From: Leptidea sinapis | Taxonomy: Eukaryota; Arthropoda; Insecta; Lepidoptera; Pieridae | Direction of reading: 5' to 3' | Assembly: GCF_905404315.1 (NCBI RefSeq) | Contig: NC_066286.1 | Coordinates: 7,501-71,500, forward strand | Length of the DNA stretch: 64,000 bases | Shown: positions 8,895 to 18,582 of the stretch, in pieces | Layout: every line of letters starts with the position of its first letter | Numbering within the stretch: the stretch's first letter is position 1 | Position numbers and translations under genes: made by a program | Notes under the pieces: generated by a model | Databases searched by the model: none | What the model was told of the DNA's origin: nothing | The model's input: only the letters and a program-made list of their open reading frames with translations

Positions 8895-9532
8895 ACTTTC
8901 CCTATAGTCTTTTTGATACTTTCCAAATCTATACAGAGTTCTTTAGCTTGTATTTTTAGTTGATTTCTTTCCCTGTATAGTTTGGAAAATTTAGCACATG
9001 TGATGTATTTTTTATTAACAATGTTATTATTTTTTTTAATAAATTTACATAATCTTGCATATTTCTTTGATTTGTTTTTGCTTAAAAGAGCTGGGTGGAA
9101 GGCCGCAGAGTCCATACCAACTTCTGGGGCACATCCAACCAACTCATTGAATAGGCACTGGGTTTGAGAGGTCTTGAAACTTTGATCTGCTGTTTTAAAG
9201 GATCTTATAACATCTTCAGCCTCATATAGCTGGGATTTTAGTTTCACTACCAGATCTAAGGTTTCCTCATATTCACTTCTATACTGCTCAAACTCATTGA
9301 CCATTGCTAGCAAGTTTTTATTTTCCTCTATTAACTTTGAGTTTTCCATGTGCAATTGACATAGATCAGTTTTTAAATTTTTATTTTTATTTATAATGTC
9401 TATAACCTCAATTTCGTTGTCATCCCTTTCTTTTAGTAGCTGTTCGTACTGACCCTTGTACTTATTTAGCTCCACAGGTGTTTGCTGGAGCTGTTCCTGG
9501 GTTTGGCGGGCTTTGTTTCCTCGGGTCATCAT
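8891..9532 (-). CDS. LINE ORF1, first part: coiled-coil protein
   Basis: 213 codons from an ATG at 9532. The first ~125 residues are charged and heptad-rich (TQEQLQQTPVELNKYKGQ, LKERDDNEIEVIDIINKNKN, ENSKLIEENKNLLAMVNEF), a typical coiled coil for trimerising LINE ORF1 proteins. A basic stretch (KNKSKKYARLCKFIKKNNN) follows and could bind RNA. The frame stops at 8891-8893. The SGNH-like part continues from 8894 in the -1 frame with only a 4-bp overlap, so the two ORFs look like one ORF1 protein (~555 residues) broken by a frameshift, or joined by frameshifting. The 5' UTR presumably lies above 9532. Confidence 0.7.
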   Translation of the reverse strand: MMTRGNKARQTQEQLQQTPVELNKYKGQYEQLLKERDDNEIEVIDIINKNKNLKTDLCQLHMENSKLIEENKNLLAMVNEFEQYRSEYEETLDLVVKLKSQLYEAEDVIRSFKTADQSFKTSQTQCLFNELVGCAPEVGMDSAAFHPALLSKNKSKKYARLCKFIKKNNNIVNKKYITCAKFSKLYRERNQLKIQAKELCIDLESIKKTIGKV

Positions 9533-9989
9533 TTTGCTGACGTATCACGGGAGATGCACAAAACTAAAGTTATATAAAAATAAACTTATTACACAATAAC
9601 ACTGTTGATTATTTTATAACATAAGATTCTATTAATGTATTTTACTTAATTAATTAGATATTAACACTAAATTTAATGATTTAACAATTTTTTTTATTAA
9701 AATTAATTGGGAGAAGTTAAATTTATAACTACGCCTTAGGGTTGCCACAGCAAAAAAAGTTAACTTGTTATATTGTTTAAAAAGCAACAATACTTTTAGT
9801 GTTAATATTGAGGGTATTTGCAAATAGTTTAGTTTGTTATGTTGTAATTATATATTATATTGTAATGTCTTAGCACCAAAATGTTTATGCTTTTGTGTTG
9901 GTTTGTTTTTTTTCTCTACATAATTAATATTTGTATGTAGTTTTAAGTTGTTTACTTTTTCTTTCATAATTAATTAAGTATTACACTTC
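9533..9989. other. AT-rich; probable LINE 5' flank then 3' UTR-like DNA
   Basis: The first part may hold the 5' UTR of the minus-strand LINE, but no boundary is visible. No ORF was recognised. Confidence 0.35.
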
Positions 9990-10078
9990 AAATGTAAATA
10001 ATATTATGTATTGCGATGCCCCTTTGTACACGGTAAGACTCGAATGAGTTTATGAGAAATAAAATAAATAAATAAATT
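9990..10078 (+). repeat. LINE 3' end with AAAT tail
   Basis: Sequence ending GAAATAAAATAAATAAATAA at 10058-10077, the polymer tail of a jockey/CR1-like LINE on the plus strand. No coding remnant is recognisable upstream. Confidence 0.45.
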
Positions 10079-10137
10079 GTGAAACACATGCTATATATAA
10101 GAACACCATCTGTGAAACTTTCGTACAGTTTGTTTGT

Positions 10138-10235
10138 CATTCCTCCACAGTGCGATTTACAAAGGAACTTTCTTCCACGTACAACCAAATGTGTTTCTTA
10201 TATTCAATGCGCAGCAAGATTGGTACCAACAAAAA
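10138..10235 (+). repeat. LA-family LINE relic
   Basis: CATTCCTCCACAGTGCGATT and GGAACTTTCTTCCACGTAC correspond to the stretch encoding SSTVRFSRSFLPRT in LA copies. A later GGTACCAACAAAAAAA matches the GTAPTKKK-like part. The rest is decayed. Confidence 0.5.
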
Positions 10236-10304
10236 AAAAACAGGCTGTCAAACTAAATATGAGAGTACGTGTAGTATTTATTTATAACAAATAAGCACTA
10301 TATA

Positions 10305-10400
10305 CTTAGACTGGCCATAAATACTATATGAAATTAAACAAAACATTAGATTTGAATTTGGAATCTGTCATTTTTTTATGATTGTTCATGGAGTTTTCTC
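10305..10400 (-). repeat. Relic of a maT-like transposon end
   Basis: TTAGACTGGCCATAAATACT at 10308-10327 matches the terminal inverted repeat of the maT-like element at 31968-33270. Downstream TTTTGGCGCCAATAC resembles its subterminal TTTTTGCGCCATTTC. Only this end survives. Confidence 0.5.
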
Positions 10401-10461
10401 ATTTTGGCGCCAATACATTGTACAATATTATCTTATATAATAATAACTAATATCCAAATTA

Positions 10462-10876
10462 AAAGTGTAGTAAATAGGTATGCCCATACTTCTGTACGGA
10501 TGTGTGGCGTAGACTATTAAAGAAGTCCTCAGGGAACGTATAGAAGCTTTCGAATGGCCATTAGTTAGACTCACGAGCTCACGAATGTGGAAGTTTTGCG
10601 GCGTGTCAATACAAAAACACGAGCTCATGCAAACCATCAAGATGAGGAAAGTCGCATATTTTGGGCACGTGCTAAGGCATGAGAGGCATGAACTCCTACT
10701 ACTCATGATGATGGGAAAAGTTGCTGCAAGAGGCGCGTACGTCGCAAAAAAAGTTTTGCCTGCGTGCAACCTCCGATAGTGGACGGGAATCACCAGTGCG
10801 GCAGAACTATATTGCCTCGCGGAGAACAAAGTTGAATTTACAAAGCTGACTGCCAACCAGGGGCTTACATTGATTT
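10462..10876 (+). pseudogene. RTE-clade LINE ORF C-terminus (decayed)
   Basis: Plus-strand frames give PILLYGCVA, VLRERIEAFEWPLVRLTSS, SIQKHELMQTIKMRKVAYFG, HVLRHERHELLLLMMMGKVA, and after a frame change WTGITSAAELYCLAENKVEF followed by TKLTANQG. This order (LLYGCEAW-like, ELMQTIKxRKxxYFGHVLRHERYELL, then a basic stretch and RxWTG) is the C-terminal region of RTE-type endonuclease/reverse-transcriptase proteins. Stops (after VA and before WTG) and at least one frameshift show it is dead. The opposite-strand ORF across the region is a shadow. Confidence 0.8.
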
Positions 10877-10898
10877 TCTAGAAGGCACTGTGGATCTA

Positions 10899-11069
10899 CG
10901 GCCATTTTCAATAACGTACCTCTAGTTACGGATAAATTGCTATCACCGTTTAATGACAAGATCTTATCTATCCATAGTTATGTCCAATATAGGTTAGATG
11001 GGTAAAATGATAGATTTGTCTCCCTCTAGTAAATTAAACTAAGTATAGATAGGTTATTGAAAACGGCCG
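10899..11069. mobile_element. Harbinger-like MITE, short copy
   Basis: The left end CGGCCATTTTCAATAACGTA and the right end ATAGGTTATTGAAAACGGCCG are inverted repeats of about 20 bp. The flanking triplets are CTA (10896-10898) and TTA (11070-11072), consistent with a 3-bp target duplication of TWA type with one change. The same TIR bounds 58499-58836, and the block CGGATAAATTGCTATCACCG here matches the inverted right part of that copy. Confidence 0.7.
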
Positions 11070-11214
11070 TTAACTAGTTGTAGTTGCGTTTTAGTCCGAT
11101 AGTACGACATAAGTTGTATGAAACGCTGCTTGCTTCGTTTATGAAATCTGTATACTGCCTATCTTAGGTAGTAAGTTACCTTTAACATTATTGCTATATA
11201 AATTTAGATTCATA

Positions 11215-11453
11215 ACGGGGTAGGCACTGTCTATTTGCCCTTTCGCAAGTCGGAGAAGCACGCGAAGAAGAATTAGAAGAAGATTCAGTTTTATATGACT
11301 GCAATCTTAGTGCTAAAGCGCGCTACAGATGTTCCAATAAAACTAAAACTGTTTATACATGGAATTTAAATTCTACTCGACAGTTGCTTTGTAACTGGGC
11401 TATCATGACTCATTACCCAGAGCATGAATTAACCCTCCCATTCACCATCTGAT
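11215..11453 (+). other. Unrecognised stop-to-stop ORF (~79 codons)
   Basis: The frame reads RGRHCLFALSQVGEAREEEL, then EEDSVLYDCNLSAKARYRCS and NKTKTVYTWNLNSTRQLLCN, and ends THYPEHELTLPFTI before TGA. It has no ATG near its start. The composition is more protein-like than neighbouring ORFs, but I do not recognise a family. It could be an exon or transposon relic, or chance. Confidence 0.25.
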
Positions 11454-11459
11454 CTTTAT

Positions 11460-12689
11460 TTAATGACATCATTAGGAAAGCCACAAACTCTGGCCATGCA
11501 TTTCAACAAGCGTTTCTCGGTTGATCCGTATTTGTACTGTGAATTGTACCTGCTTAGAATAATTTTTATATATTTCAAGCGTTTGAGTCACAAAATTTGC
11601 GTTACTTATGGCCTAGTCTGAGTTGTGTGTGAAAGTATACTAAATTATAAAAGTATCCAAAACTTACCTGATTAATAGTTTTATTGATATAAGTGGAAAT
11701 CGATGAATGATTTATGCGAAATGCGGACTTGCTAACTTATTTGGTATCAGAAACGGAATACATTTTTTTAGATGCATGACAGCTGTAGGTGACAGCAGAA
11801 GGTGTATTAAACAGGAATCTTAAAACGTCGAACGTGCTGACACCAGAAATTATTATCTCCTTCTTGTTCGGCTTATAGTCTGAGTTTTTCACTGCATTCC
11901 AAACGATATTTATAAATACGGACTTCGACCTAACTCTCTAGATTAGTTCGGATAAAGTCTAAGTTCGCTCTATTAGTTTGCTCCTTACTACCAAAACAAA
12001 GTAAACAGTATGTTTATACAGCCAGTATATAGAAAACACGAAATCACGCAAACTTCATATAATAAAATGGCAATATTTTGCTTTTTCCGTTCTTCAGCCG
12101 TTGTAATAGTTAGAGTAATATGTTATCATTGATATTATGTATATCAATAAAACAGAAATGTTAGCAAAGGACATGAAATATGACATAAACGGTATTTATC
12201 ACTAGGACGCTTCTTTGTACAAGATGCCAAATCGGTGGGTACAATGGAATAGTTATCATGGTGGTGCCTTTTTCGGTGCCCACTTAAAAAATATATAATG
12301 AATTTTATTAATTAAGTAAATTCGTGTTATCGCTTGAGAACATCAAAAGCGAGAAACTGATTTCATGTACATGACACGCCTAAATACTAGTACCGATTTG
12401 CAATGGAGTGTATCGGTACAACCGCTTATAGCGTGTATAGGAAGTGGATGCAGGTCTTCTTCATTACGTTGCGTCTATGTGTATTGGCCAAGTTGAGTCA
12501 GTATTTATATTTACTAAAGATAATCATGTCGAAACCTTTGCAGGTCATTCGACTTGGTAATTGATATCACTAACCTTTACGCCAGTGCACGGGCATATAG
12601 TAGGTACGGAGATACGGAGCACTTTTATATACGACCAACTTTACAAAAATCAAATAAGGCTAATCAGTTTAGTCTAGTGCTTCAAAGCT
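11460..12689. other. No feature seen
   Basis: AT-rich DNA without recognisable ORFs, TIRs or tRNA-like boxes. Confidence 0.4.
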
Positions 12690-12870
12690 GTTAAACTATT
12701 TGTTAACCTCCATTTTCATGTTACTTGCTAGAAAAGGTGTATTGCAGGGACCTACACTTGGTCCATTTCTGTTTTTGGTTTATTTTAATGTTCTTTATCA
12801 TGCAATGTTGTCAGAGATAATCAAGAGACTGTGTTATTTTGAAGAAGTAAATGTTTTTATTAATAATAAC
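12690..12870 (+). pseudogene. LINE reverse transcriptase fragment (decayed)
   Basis: The frame 12700-12882 contains KGVLQGPTLGPFLFLVYFNV. It corresponds to the RT motif GVPQGSTLGPLLFLVYINDL of jockey/CR1-like LINEs with several substitutions. The downstream part, where FADD should appear, reads RLCYFEEVNVFIN, so the catalytic pair is lost. No other domains remain. Confidence 0.55.
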
Positions 12871-13203
12871 GTAATTTCATAATGCGTTCAATTTATTCTA
12901 TCTTATAATAAACAGTTATCAGCCAATATTTGATACTTACACACTTTAGAGAGTCAGAAATTATAATTTCCTTATAAAGGTATAAACAGACAAACAGATA
13001 TATTTGGACGGTGGAGTAATATGTTAAGAAGTATAAAAAAATTGGTCTTTTTTTTTATCAATATATTCTTCTAGATACCTTCATGAACGAGAAGCTTTAT
13101 AATAAATTAAAAATTTAACTAATACCTTTACAGTACACATAATACCTTAACTTTAAGATATTTTTAAATAATTTAGGTATTAATCTATAAATCAAATATG
13201 CTG
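12871..13203. other. No feature seen
   Basis: AT-rich DNA only. Confidence 0.4.
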
Positions 13204-13658
13204 CTTATATATAAAATTCTCGTGTCCCGGTGTTTGTAACCAAACTACTCCAAAACCAATTTGTTTGAAAATTTGTGTCTTTATCGGGTAGTTCTCAGAA
13301 TCGGCCAACATCTATTTTACAATCCCCTAAATTTAGGGTCACCCACAACTACTGCAAAATATTTTCTTTATATTTTTATTTTATTATGATTCAGCATAAA
13401 AAATACATACAAATTCAAATTTTCACGCGTCTACGATCAACACCTATTTTTGTATTTTAATATTTCTATATTCCGTCATATTTGTGGCAATCGAATTGAA
13501 TGATTATTGTAGTACGATACATTTTATGTACGATATAGTTGGTAAGTCTGAGAATCGATCGTCATCTATTTTTTAAACCCCAAAATTTTAATTATTTTTT
13601 TTTTTTATTACTTTATACGGCAATACAATTATACAGTTTGCTGGGTCAGCTAGTGTGA
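13204..13658 (+). mobile_element. Helitron-like non-autonomous element (H1), long copy
   Basis: Starts ATATATAAAATTCTCGTGTC and ends GTTTGCTGGGTCAGCTAGT, the boundaries shared with 43490-43806 (+) and 19692-20013 (-). The CTAG end fits the CTRR end rule of Helitrons and this type is common in Lepidoptera. An internal block (CTCAGAATCGGCCAACATCT, then CCCCTAAATTT) is partly repeated further on (CTGAGAATCGATCGTCATCT, then CCCCAAAATTT), so this copy carries an internal duplication. No Rep/helicase ORF is present. Confidence 0.65.
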
Positions 13659-13717
13659 CTATAATAATAATAAACCCTATTTGTTTCCAATATACTATTA
13701 AATTACATTTTTACAGT

Positions 13718-14033
13718 TATACTAGTGGACCCGACAGACGTTCCAGCCGTTAGGAGGAGTTCACTAACATACACATGCACAGGAGAATTATATTATATGG
13801 ACGGAATTGAGAGTCTAAACCAATCTCAAATTCACTGGAACACACAAAAAATCATCAAAATCGGTCCAACCGTTTAGAAGGTAGTTCAATTGTGAATCTA
13901 AATCAAGAATGGTTCTAGAACGAATCCACCTGAAGACACACAGAAAGTTTCATTAAAATCAGTCCAGCCGTTTAGAAGAGTTCAGATACAACAGACGCAC
14001 AAAAGAAATATATATATATATATATATTAAGAT
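13718..14033 (-). mobile_element. Helitron-like non-autonomous element (H2)
   Basis: On the plus strand it begins ACTAGTGGACCCGACAGACG and contains AAAATCAGTCCAGCCGTTTAG and ACAACAGACGCACAAA before a TA dinucleotide run at 14010-14029. Reversed, it ends GTCCACTAGT, resembling Helitron 3' ends. A second copy lies at 56378-56620. No ORF. Confidence 0.55.
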
Positions 14034-14119
14034 TACAGCTATCATCTTTGATTACATCCATTATAATAAATATTACTTATTAATATTGTTACAACTATTT
14101 ACAGAGTAAGTATATATTA

Positions 14120-14330
14120 TTATTATCTACATTTTACATAATTACATATGAAAAAATATAACACTCTGCGTCCATTGCTATCTTTTTCCATAAGTTTCCT
14201 ACTGTTATTTTAATGTCTTCTATCCAGCCTTCTCCTAGAAGGTCTTTTCTCCTTTTTTCTATTAAATAGTTACAATATATCCAGTATAATAGCAAATCCA
14301 AACTAAAATAATCAGGATCAAAGCTCAATA
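14120..14330 (-). pseudogene. RTE-clade LINE C-terminal fragment
   Basis: The minus-strand frame includes EKRRKDLLGEGWIEDIKITV, then GNLWKKIAMDAEC. It resembles the end of RTE-type reverse transcriptases (R-W-x-DDIK-x-x-AG-x-x-W-x-x-x-A-x-D). It is short and diverged. A similar fragment lies at 61245-61395. Confidence 0.5.
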
Positions 14331-14533
14331 GGGATAAGCTAACCGCGATAGATACCAGTTGTTCAAACTATCCACTAACTACGAGATAACTTGACGGTTT
14401 AGCTAAATTCAATTAAACTTAACCTAACAATTTAACTCTCTAAGCTTTACACGTTATGACGCTCACATAAGGACGGCGTGTTTTAATGCAATTTTATAAA
14501 TTATATTATGTTAATATATTAAACAAAAGAACT

Positions 14534-14662
14534 ATCTTTTTTTTTTTATGAAATAGGAGGACAAACGAGCGTACGGGTCACCTGGTGTTAAGTGATCACC
14601 GCCGCCCACAATCTCTTGCAACACCAGAGGAATCACAGGAGCGTTGCCGGCCTTTAAGAAAA
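14534..14662 (-). repeat. LA-family LINE 3' tail
   Basis: GGAGGACAAACGAGCGTACG, GGTGTTAAGTGATCACCGCC and GAGCGTTGCCGGCCTTTAAG are the reversed 3' end of LA LINEs, preceded by a T-run at 14537-14548. The coding part is cut at about 14662. Confidence 0.8.
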
Positions 14663-14699
14663 TTAATAGAATTAGGCATTTTATTTGTGAAATCGATAG

Positions 14700-14815
14700 C
14701 TGCTCTCTGGTTCCAGTGTTTGGTGAACCAACATCTACTGAGAATGCCTCTTGTAAACGGAAAATACGTGTCGAAGTTTTTGTGCGAAAGATATTTTCAT
14801 TTACAAAATCATTTA
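14700..14815 (+). repeat. Dispersed repeat S4
   Basis: TTTGGTGAACCAACATCTAC, then GAGAATGCCTCTTGTAAACG and TACGTGTCGAA match copies at 38586, 51250, 56735 and, inverted, 42583. The consensus core is like CTGAGGATGCCTCGTGTAGA. It is non-coding. Confidence 0.6.
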
Positions 14816-15982
14816 TAACATTTTAAATATCTGTTCTTGTGATTAATAGCACTTATTTATTAGATCTTCTAGACTCCTTACAATATAACAGACTATGTAA
14901 ATTATACAATTAGATCCGATCACTATCCCATCATCATTTTATCATATGGCAGTCCCTAAATCCAAAGTGGTGTTCTGGTATGACATAATATCGTGTGATG
15001 TTATAATGAGTAAGACGATTTTCTCCACTTTAAAAAGAACATAAAATAAATTAAACTTCGTTTTTATACATTAAAATTAACCAATTTCAGAATTTTTAAA
15101 CAGTACATGGGAATAACTACTACAAGTTGAAAAAAACGCCATCATTAAATGCCTTTTGTATGAAGTGGCTTAACATGAAACTTTGATTACACGTACGTTG
15201 CTCGGTCGCAGTGTACACGAACGAATTGTGTTAACATAGCAAGCAATGTATGCATTTAACTTTGTCGAAACAACAACAAACAAATTTGATTGCATTTGGG
15301 ATGTAAAGCTACACAAGTCTTATATGAAGTAGCGTGTTTAGTAAGGGCTGTAACATATTATCATTATGATTAAGAATACCTCAATATTTTTGATGAATGT
15401 GAACAAATAAGGCTAGTAATATCGATACGTTCGTAAACAGTTTGTTTATAAATGTAAAAAAAACACTCTCGTGAGAAAATGTAAGACTTATCGGATTGTG
15501 TATTTTTATTAAGATGGGTATTTCACGCACATGGACAGGCTGACGGTCTGACATACACCACATACACAATCACAAACACACTTCACAAACACAAACACGT
15601 TCATGCATGCACACTTACATATATTTCACTATATACCACCGCAGTCGCCAGCGAGTTTGTCCTTCTTACTATTTCATTTTTCATTTCAGTTTTATCTTCT
15701 GTCCATCCCGTAGTATTTGCGGGGTCCACGGCCCACGTCCTATCTCGCTGTAAAAGCCTTCAGAGCTGACAGCATAGTGAAGGTTTTTAGTCGGTAGGGT
15801 AGAATTTGATAAATATTAAAGTTTTATAACAAAAAAGGTAAAATGCATATCAAGACGTAAGAATATTTGTAACGTTTATGAAATTAATCACGTTATCTGA
15901 CACCGCATAGGTGATAACCTAAGATTATTTGAATAAAATACTTTTAAAAGTAACGCGTATAATTGGAACATTGTTTTTACAT
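14816..15982. other. No feature seen
   Basis: AT-rich DNA. An ACACA-rich stretch near 15550-15630 is of low complexity. Nothing else was recognised. Confidence 0.4.
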
Positions 15983-16045
15983 TTTTGCGTAAAAGTTACA
16001 ATTTATTGTTATTATTTTTGTCAACCCGATGTTTCAAGACTTTCC
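15983..16045 (+). repeat. Dispersed repeat S5 (partial)
   Basis: TTTTGCGTAAAAGTTACA and ACCCGATGTTTCAAGACTTT match 38705-38782, where it reads CCCGACGTTTCGAGACCTTT. Confidence 0.55.
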
Positions 16046-16264
16046 ATAAATAAATAGTTTCTTTTTAAAAGACGTCAACTTAAGTTCTGTGATATTGGTT
16101 GCTTGTCAAATATTTTCGGTACTATTTCAAGAACACTATTGTACATAGAATCTGTGTTGTTACCATGTAAACGTAATCCATTCTTGCTTCTCAAATGTAT
16201 CATGGTTATTCTGTATAAATAATGCTATTTCATAAATATATAATGATGTCAAAGTAAGAATTTT
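16046..16264. other. No feature seen
   Basis: AT-rich flank of the LINE fragment. Confidence 0.4.
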
Positions 16265-16926
16265 AAGTTAAGTCTCGAAATCTCGAGCGATTGCCAATTC
16301 CGTGGCCATCTGGAGGGCAAAGTCAAATTGGCTTCGAAGAAGCTGGGGGTCATTAATAGAGCACGGCACTACTTCAAGCCGGCCCACATTCTAGCACATG
16401 CACGCTTCAAGCAGGCCACACATGGAGTATTGCTATCATCTCTGGTCTGGCGCACCCCAGTATCTGATCGATCCATTTGACCGCGTGCAGCGCAGAGTAG
16501 CTCGAATTGTCGGGTGCTCTGTGAACGGCTGGATCACTTGGCGTTGCGTAGAGACGTCGCTTCATTGTGTGTCTTCTACCGCATTTATCACGGGGAGTGT
16601 TCCGAAGACCTGTTTAACCTGATTCCTGCCGCCAAATTCCACCTTCACAAATTAGGATATCATCCCCACCATCTGGACGTGTGGCAGTCCTCCACAGTGC
16701 GGTTTTCAAGGAGCTTTCTTCCTCGTACTACTAATCTGTGGAATGAGCTTCCTTGTGCGGTGTTTCCGGGACGATACGACATGGGTACCTACAAAAAAAG
16801 CGCGTACACCTTCCGACAACGCTCTTGTGATTCCTCTGGTGTTGCAAGAGAATGTGGGTGGCGGTTATCACTTAACACCAGGTGACCCGTACGCTCGTTT
16901 GTCCTCCTATTCCATAAAAAAAAGTT
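16265..16926 (+). pseudogene. LA-family LINE, longest 3' fragment in window
   Basis: The coding relic runs through several frames. It starts with FRGHLEGKVKLASKKLGVIN, continues RPHMEYCYHLWSGAPQYLID, then ERLDHLALRRDVASLCVFYR, IYHGECSEDLFNLIPAAKFH and SSTVRFSRSFLPRTTNLWNE, and ends in a frame to 16885. This is the thumb and C-terminus of a non-LTR reverse transcriptase; YxxLWSGxP and the SxVRF-RSFLPRTTxLWN block are diagnostic of this lepidopteran family. At least two frameshifts separate the pieces. The 3' end is TTTGTCCTCCTATTCCATA plus an A-run. It defines the LA family used to recognise the shorter copies (303, 6884, 14534, 27106, 29447, 37768). Confidence 0.85.
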
Positions 16927-17278
16927 GATTAAAGACTGTTATCCCTTATTTTAAGATTACACATGGGCCTAATGCAGTTGTTTTCATTTTTGAATTACAC
17001 ATATAATATACTGTGTTAAATATAAATAAAAAGTCTAGAGTTTTCATAAAAAATGTGAAGAATCGTTTTCCTAACCTACCAATGCTGGCTCATGATTCTC
17101 CGAATGAAATTAGTATTTGTTTGTGGTGAGTACTGCTGCTTTCCGCGATAGAAATGACGTGATTTGGATCTTTGCCAAGCTGTGGTAGAAACACATAATG
17201 AAAAGAAGTGTCTATGCAACTTCATGGGATCAAGCTAGTTCATAGACTAGCTGGTTACATTATATTATTATATATTTA
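16927..17278. other. No feature seen
   Basis: Non-coding AT-rich DNA. Confidence 0.4.
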
Positions 17279-17600
17279 CCAGTGGCAGGCTCCTTCGCAC
17301 AGGATGCCGGCTAGATTATGGGTACCACAACGGTGCCTATTTGTGCCGCGAAGCAGTAATGTGTAAATATTATTGTGTTTCGATCTGAAGGGCGCCATAG
17401 CTAGTGAAATTAAATTACTGGGCAAATGAGACTTAACATCTTATGTCTCTATTATGGTGACGAGCGCAATTTTAGTGCTGCTCAGAATTTTTTGTTTTTT
17501 TTTAAGGTATCTGAGCGGCACTGCATTATAATAAGCAGGGTGTATCAATCACCATCAGCTGAACGTCCTGCTCGTCTCGTGCCTTATTAATTAAAAAAAT
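17279..17600 (+). repeat. S3 retroposon (~300 bp)
   Basis: Begins CCAGTGGCAGGCTCCTTCGC then AGGATGCCGGCTAGATTATG, and ends CGTGCCTTATTAATTAAAAA. It contains the family's internal inverted repeat (GAGCGGCAC / GTGCTGCTC type). It is A-tailed and non-coding. The S3 family has about twelve copies in the window on both strands. Confidence 0.85.
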
Positions 17601-17880
17601 CTGACAGCAATGACGATTCATAATCGCTTTGTTACGGTGTGCAGAACAATTGTCACTAGGATATTATTATTAATAAATAAACTACGATTTATTTTATCAC
17701 TATTATAGATGGATCTAAAGAAGTTGTGTTGTGATGCTGATTATAATCATGAAAAATCTAATAATCTGTGTTAAGTAAAAAAAGTATTTATTTTTATATC
17801 TTGTAGATTTAAGGCTATTGCATCCAAGTCTACAAGTATTTCACACTAAGGAGAGAAACCTGCCCACCAGTGAAACTGGG

Positions 17881-17920
17881 ATAAAAAGAACTGCCACAAA
17901 CACAGTGAAACAGTAAAGTA
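17881..17920 (+). promoter_or_regulatory. Candidate TATA promoter of the small two-exon ORF
   Basis: ATAAAAAG at 17881-17888 is followed by CAGT at 17911-17914. The A at 17912 lies 31 bases downstream of the TATA start, the usual arthropod spacing, and CAGT fits a weak initiator. It would give a 5' UTR of about 50 bases before the ATG at 17963. Inferred from spacing only. Confidence 0.3.
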
Positions 17921-17962
17921 TCTCAGACTCCAAGGCGAAGAGTAAGCAGAAAACACGCAAAC

Positions 17963-18389
17963 ATGGTGTTTTTTGACAAGTTTTGTGGTGAAAGTATAGC
18001 ATTTCGAGGTATGAACACTATTTTATCCTGTTACACATATCCTTAAGTGTTATTTGTAGGTTGCTAATGCTTGCTGTTGGTTATAGTTAACACTGCCGAG
18101 CCTTTTTGAACTACCACTTTTTTTTGAAGTTAAACAAGTTTTTTGGCATAGCGTGACGCATTTTTTGGTACTTCTCTCAGAAAAGTTATTCTTATAGCTT
18201 GTACTTTTTTGTGAAGGTTCATTTATTCAGATTAGTACTAAATAACGAGAATTGTAAGCATATAAACTGTTTTGTTTCATAGACGGCGGGCCGGCGGCCG
18301 TGAACTCATATCGCTCAAGGTCGCTGGCATTTAGTGTCGCCTTAAACAGACGCCTCATGGAAGTAGCACATCATAGCATAGAGGGATGA
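17963..18389 (+). CDS. Candidate two-exon small ORF (50 residues), unrecognised
   Basis: Exon 1 is ATG 17963-18008 (MVFFDKFCGESIAFR plus one base) in the context CAAACATGG, followed by a GTATGA donor at 18009. A pyrimidine-rich stretch ending TTTTGTTTCATAG at 18282 is a good acceptor. Exon 2, 18283-18389, starts in a GC-rich patch and keeps the frame: D, then GGPAAVNSYRSRSLAFSVAL, then NRRLMEVAHHSIEG and TGA. The splice join is in phase 1 and the intron is 274 bp, a plausible insect size. No signal peptide or known domain is apparent. The alternative is chance, since the ORF is short. I do not recognise the product. Confidence 0.3.
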
Positions 18390-18416
18390 GTTGAATATAA
18401 AATATCGTAGTTACTA

Positions 18417-18545
18417 CTGGCTTATGGAAAGAAATTCTAATCTTGCAATAGATAATAAATTACTGATATTATATAAAACAATCTTAAAGCCAATGTGGAC
18501 ATATGGTTTACAACTGTGGGGAGCTGCAAGTAAAATATTATATTA
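18417..18545 (+). pseudogene. Jockey-like LINE RT thumb fragment
   Basis: An open frame reads WLMERNSNLAIDNKLLILYK, then TILKPMWTYGLQLWGAASKI. The block NKLLxxYKTILKPxWTYGxQLWGxA is the region after FADD in jockey-type reverse transcriptases. Only ~43 codons remain before a stop. Confidence 0.75.
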
Positions 18546-18582
18546 AGAAATATTTCAACTGTGTTTACCTAGATAAGATACG

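Noticed and set aside
10428..10856. A 142-residue minus-strand ORF as a gene.
   Set aside because: The plus strand carries clear RTE C-terminal motifs over the same bases; the ORF is a shadow.
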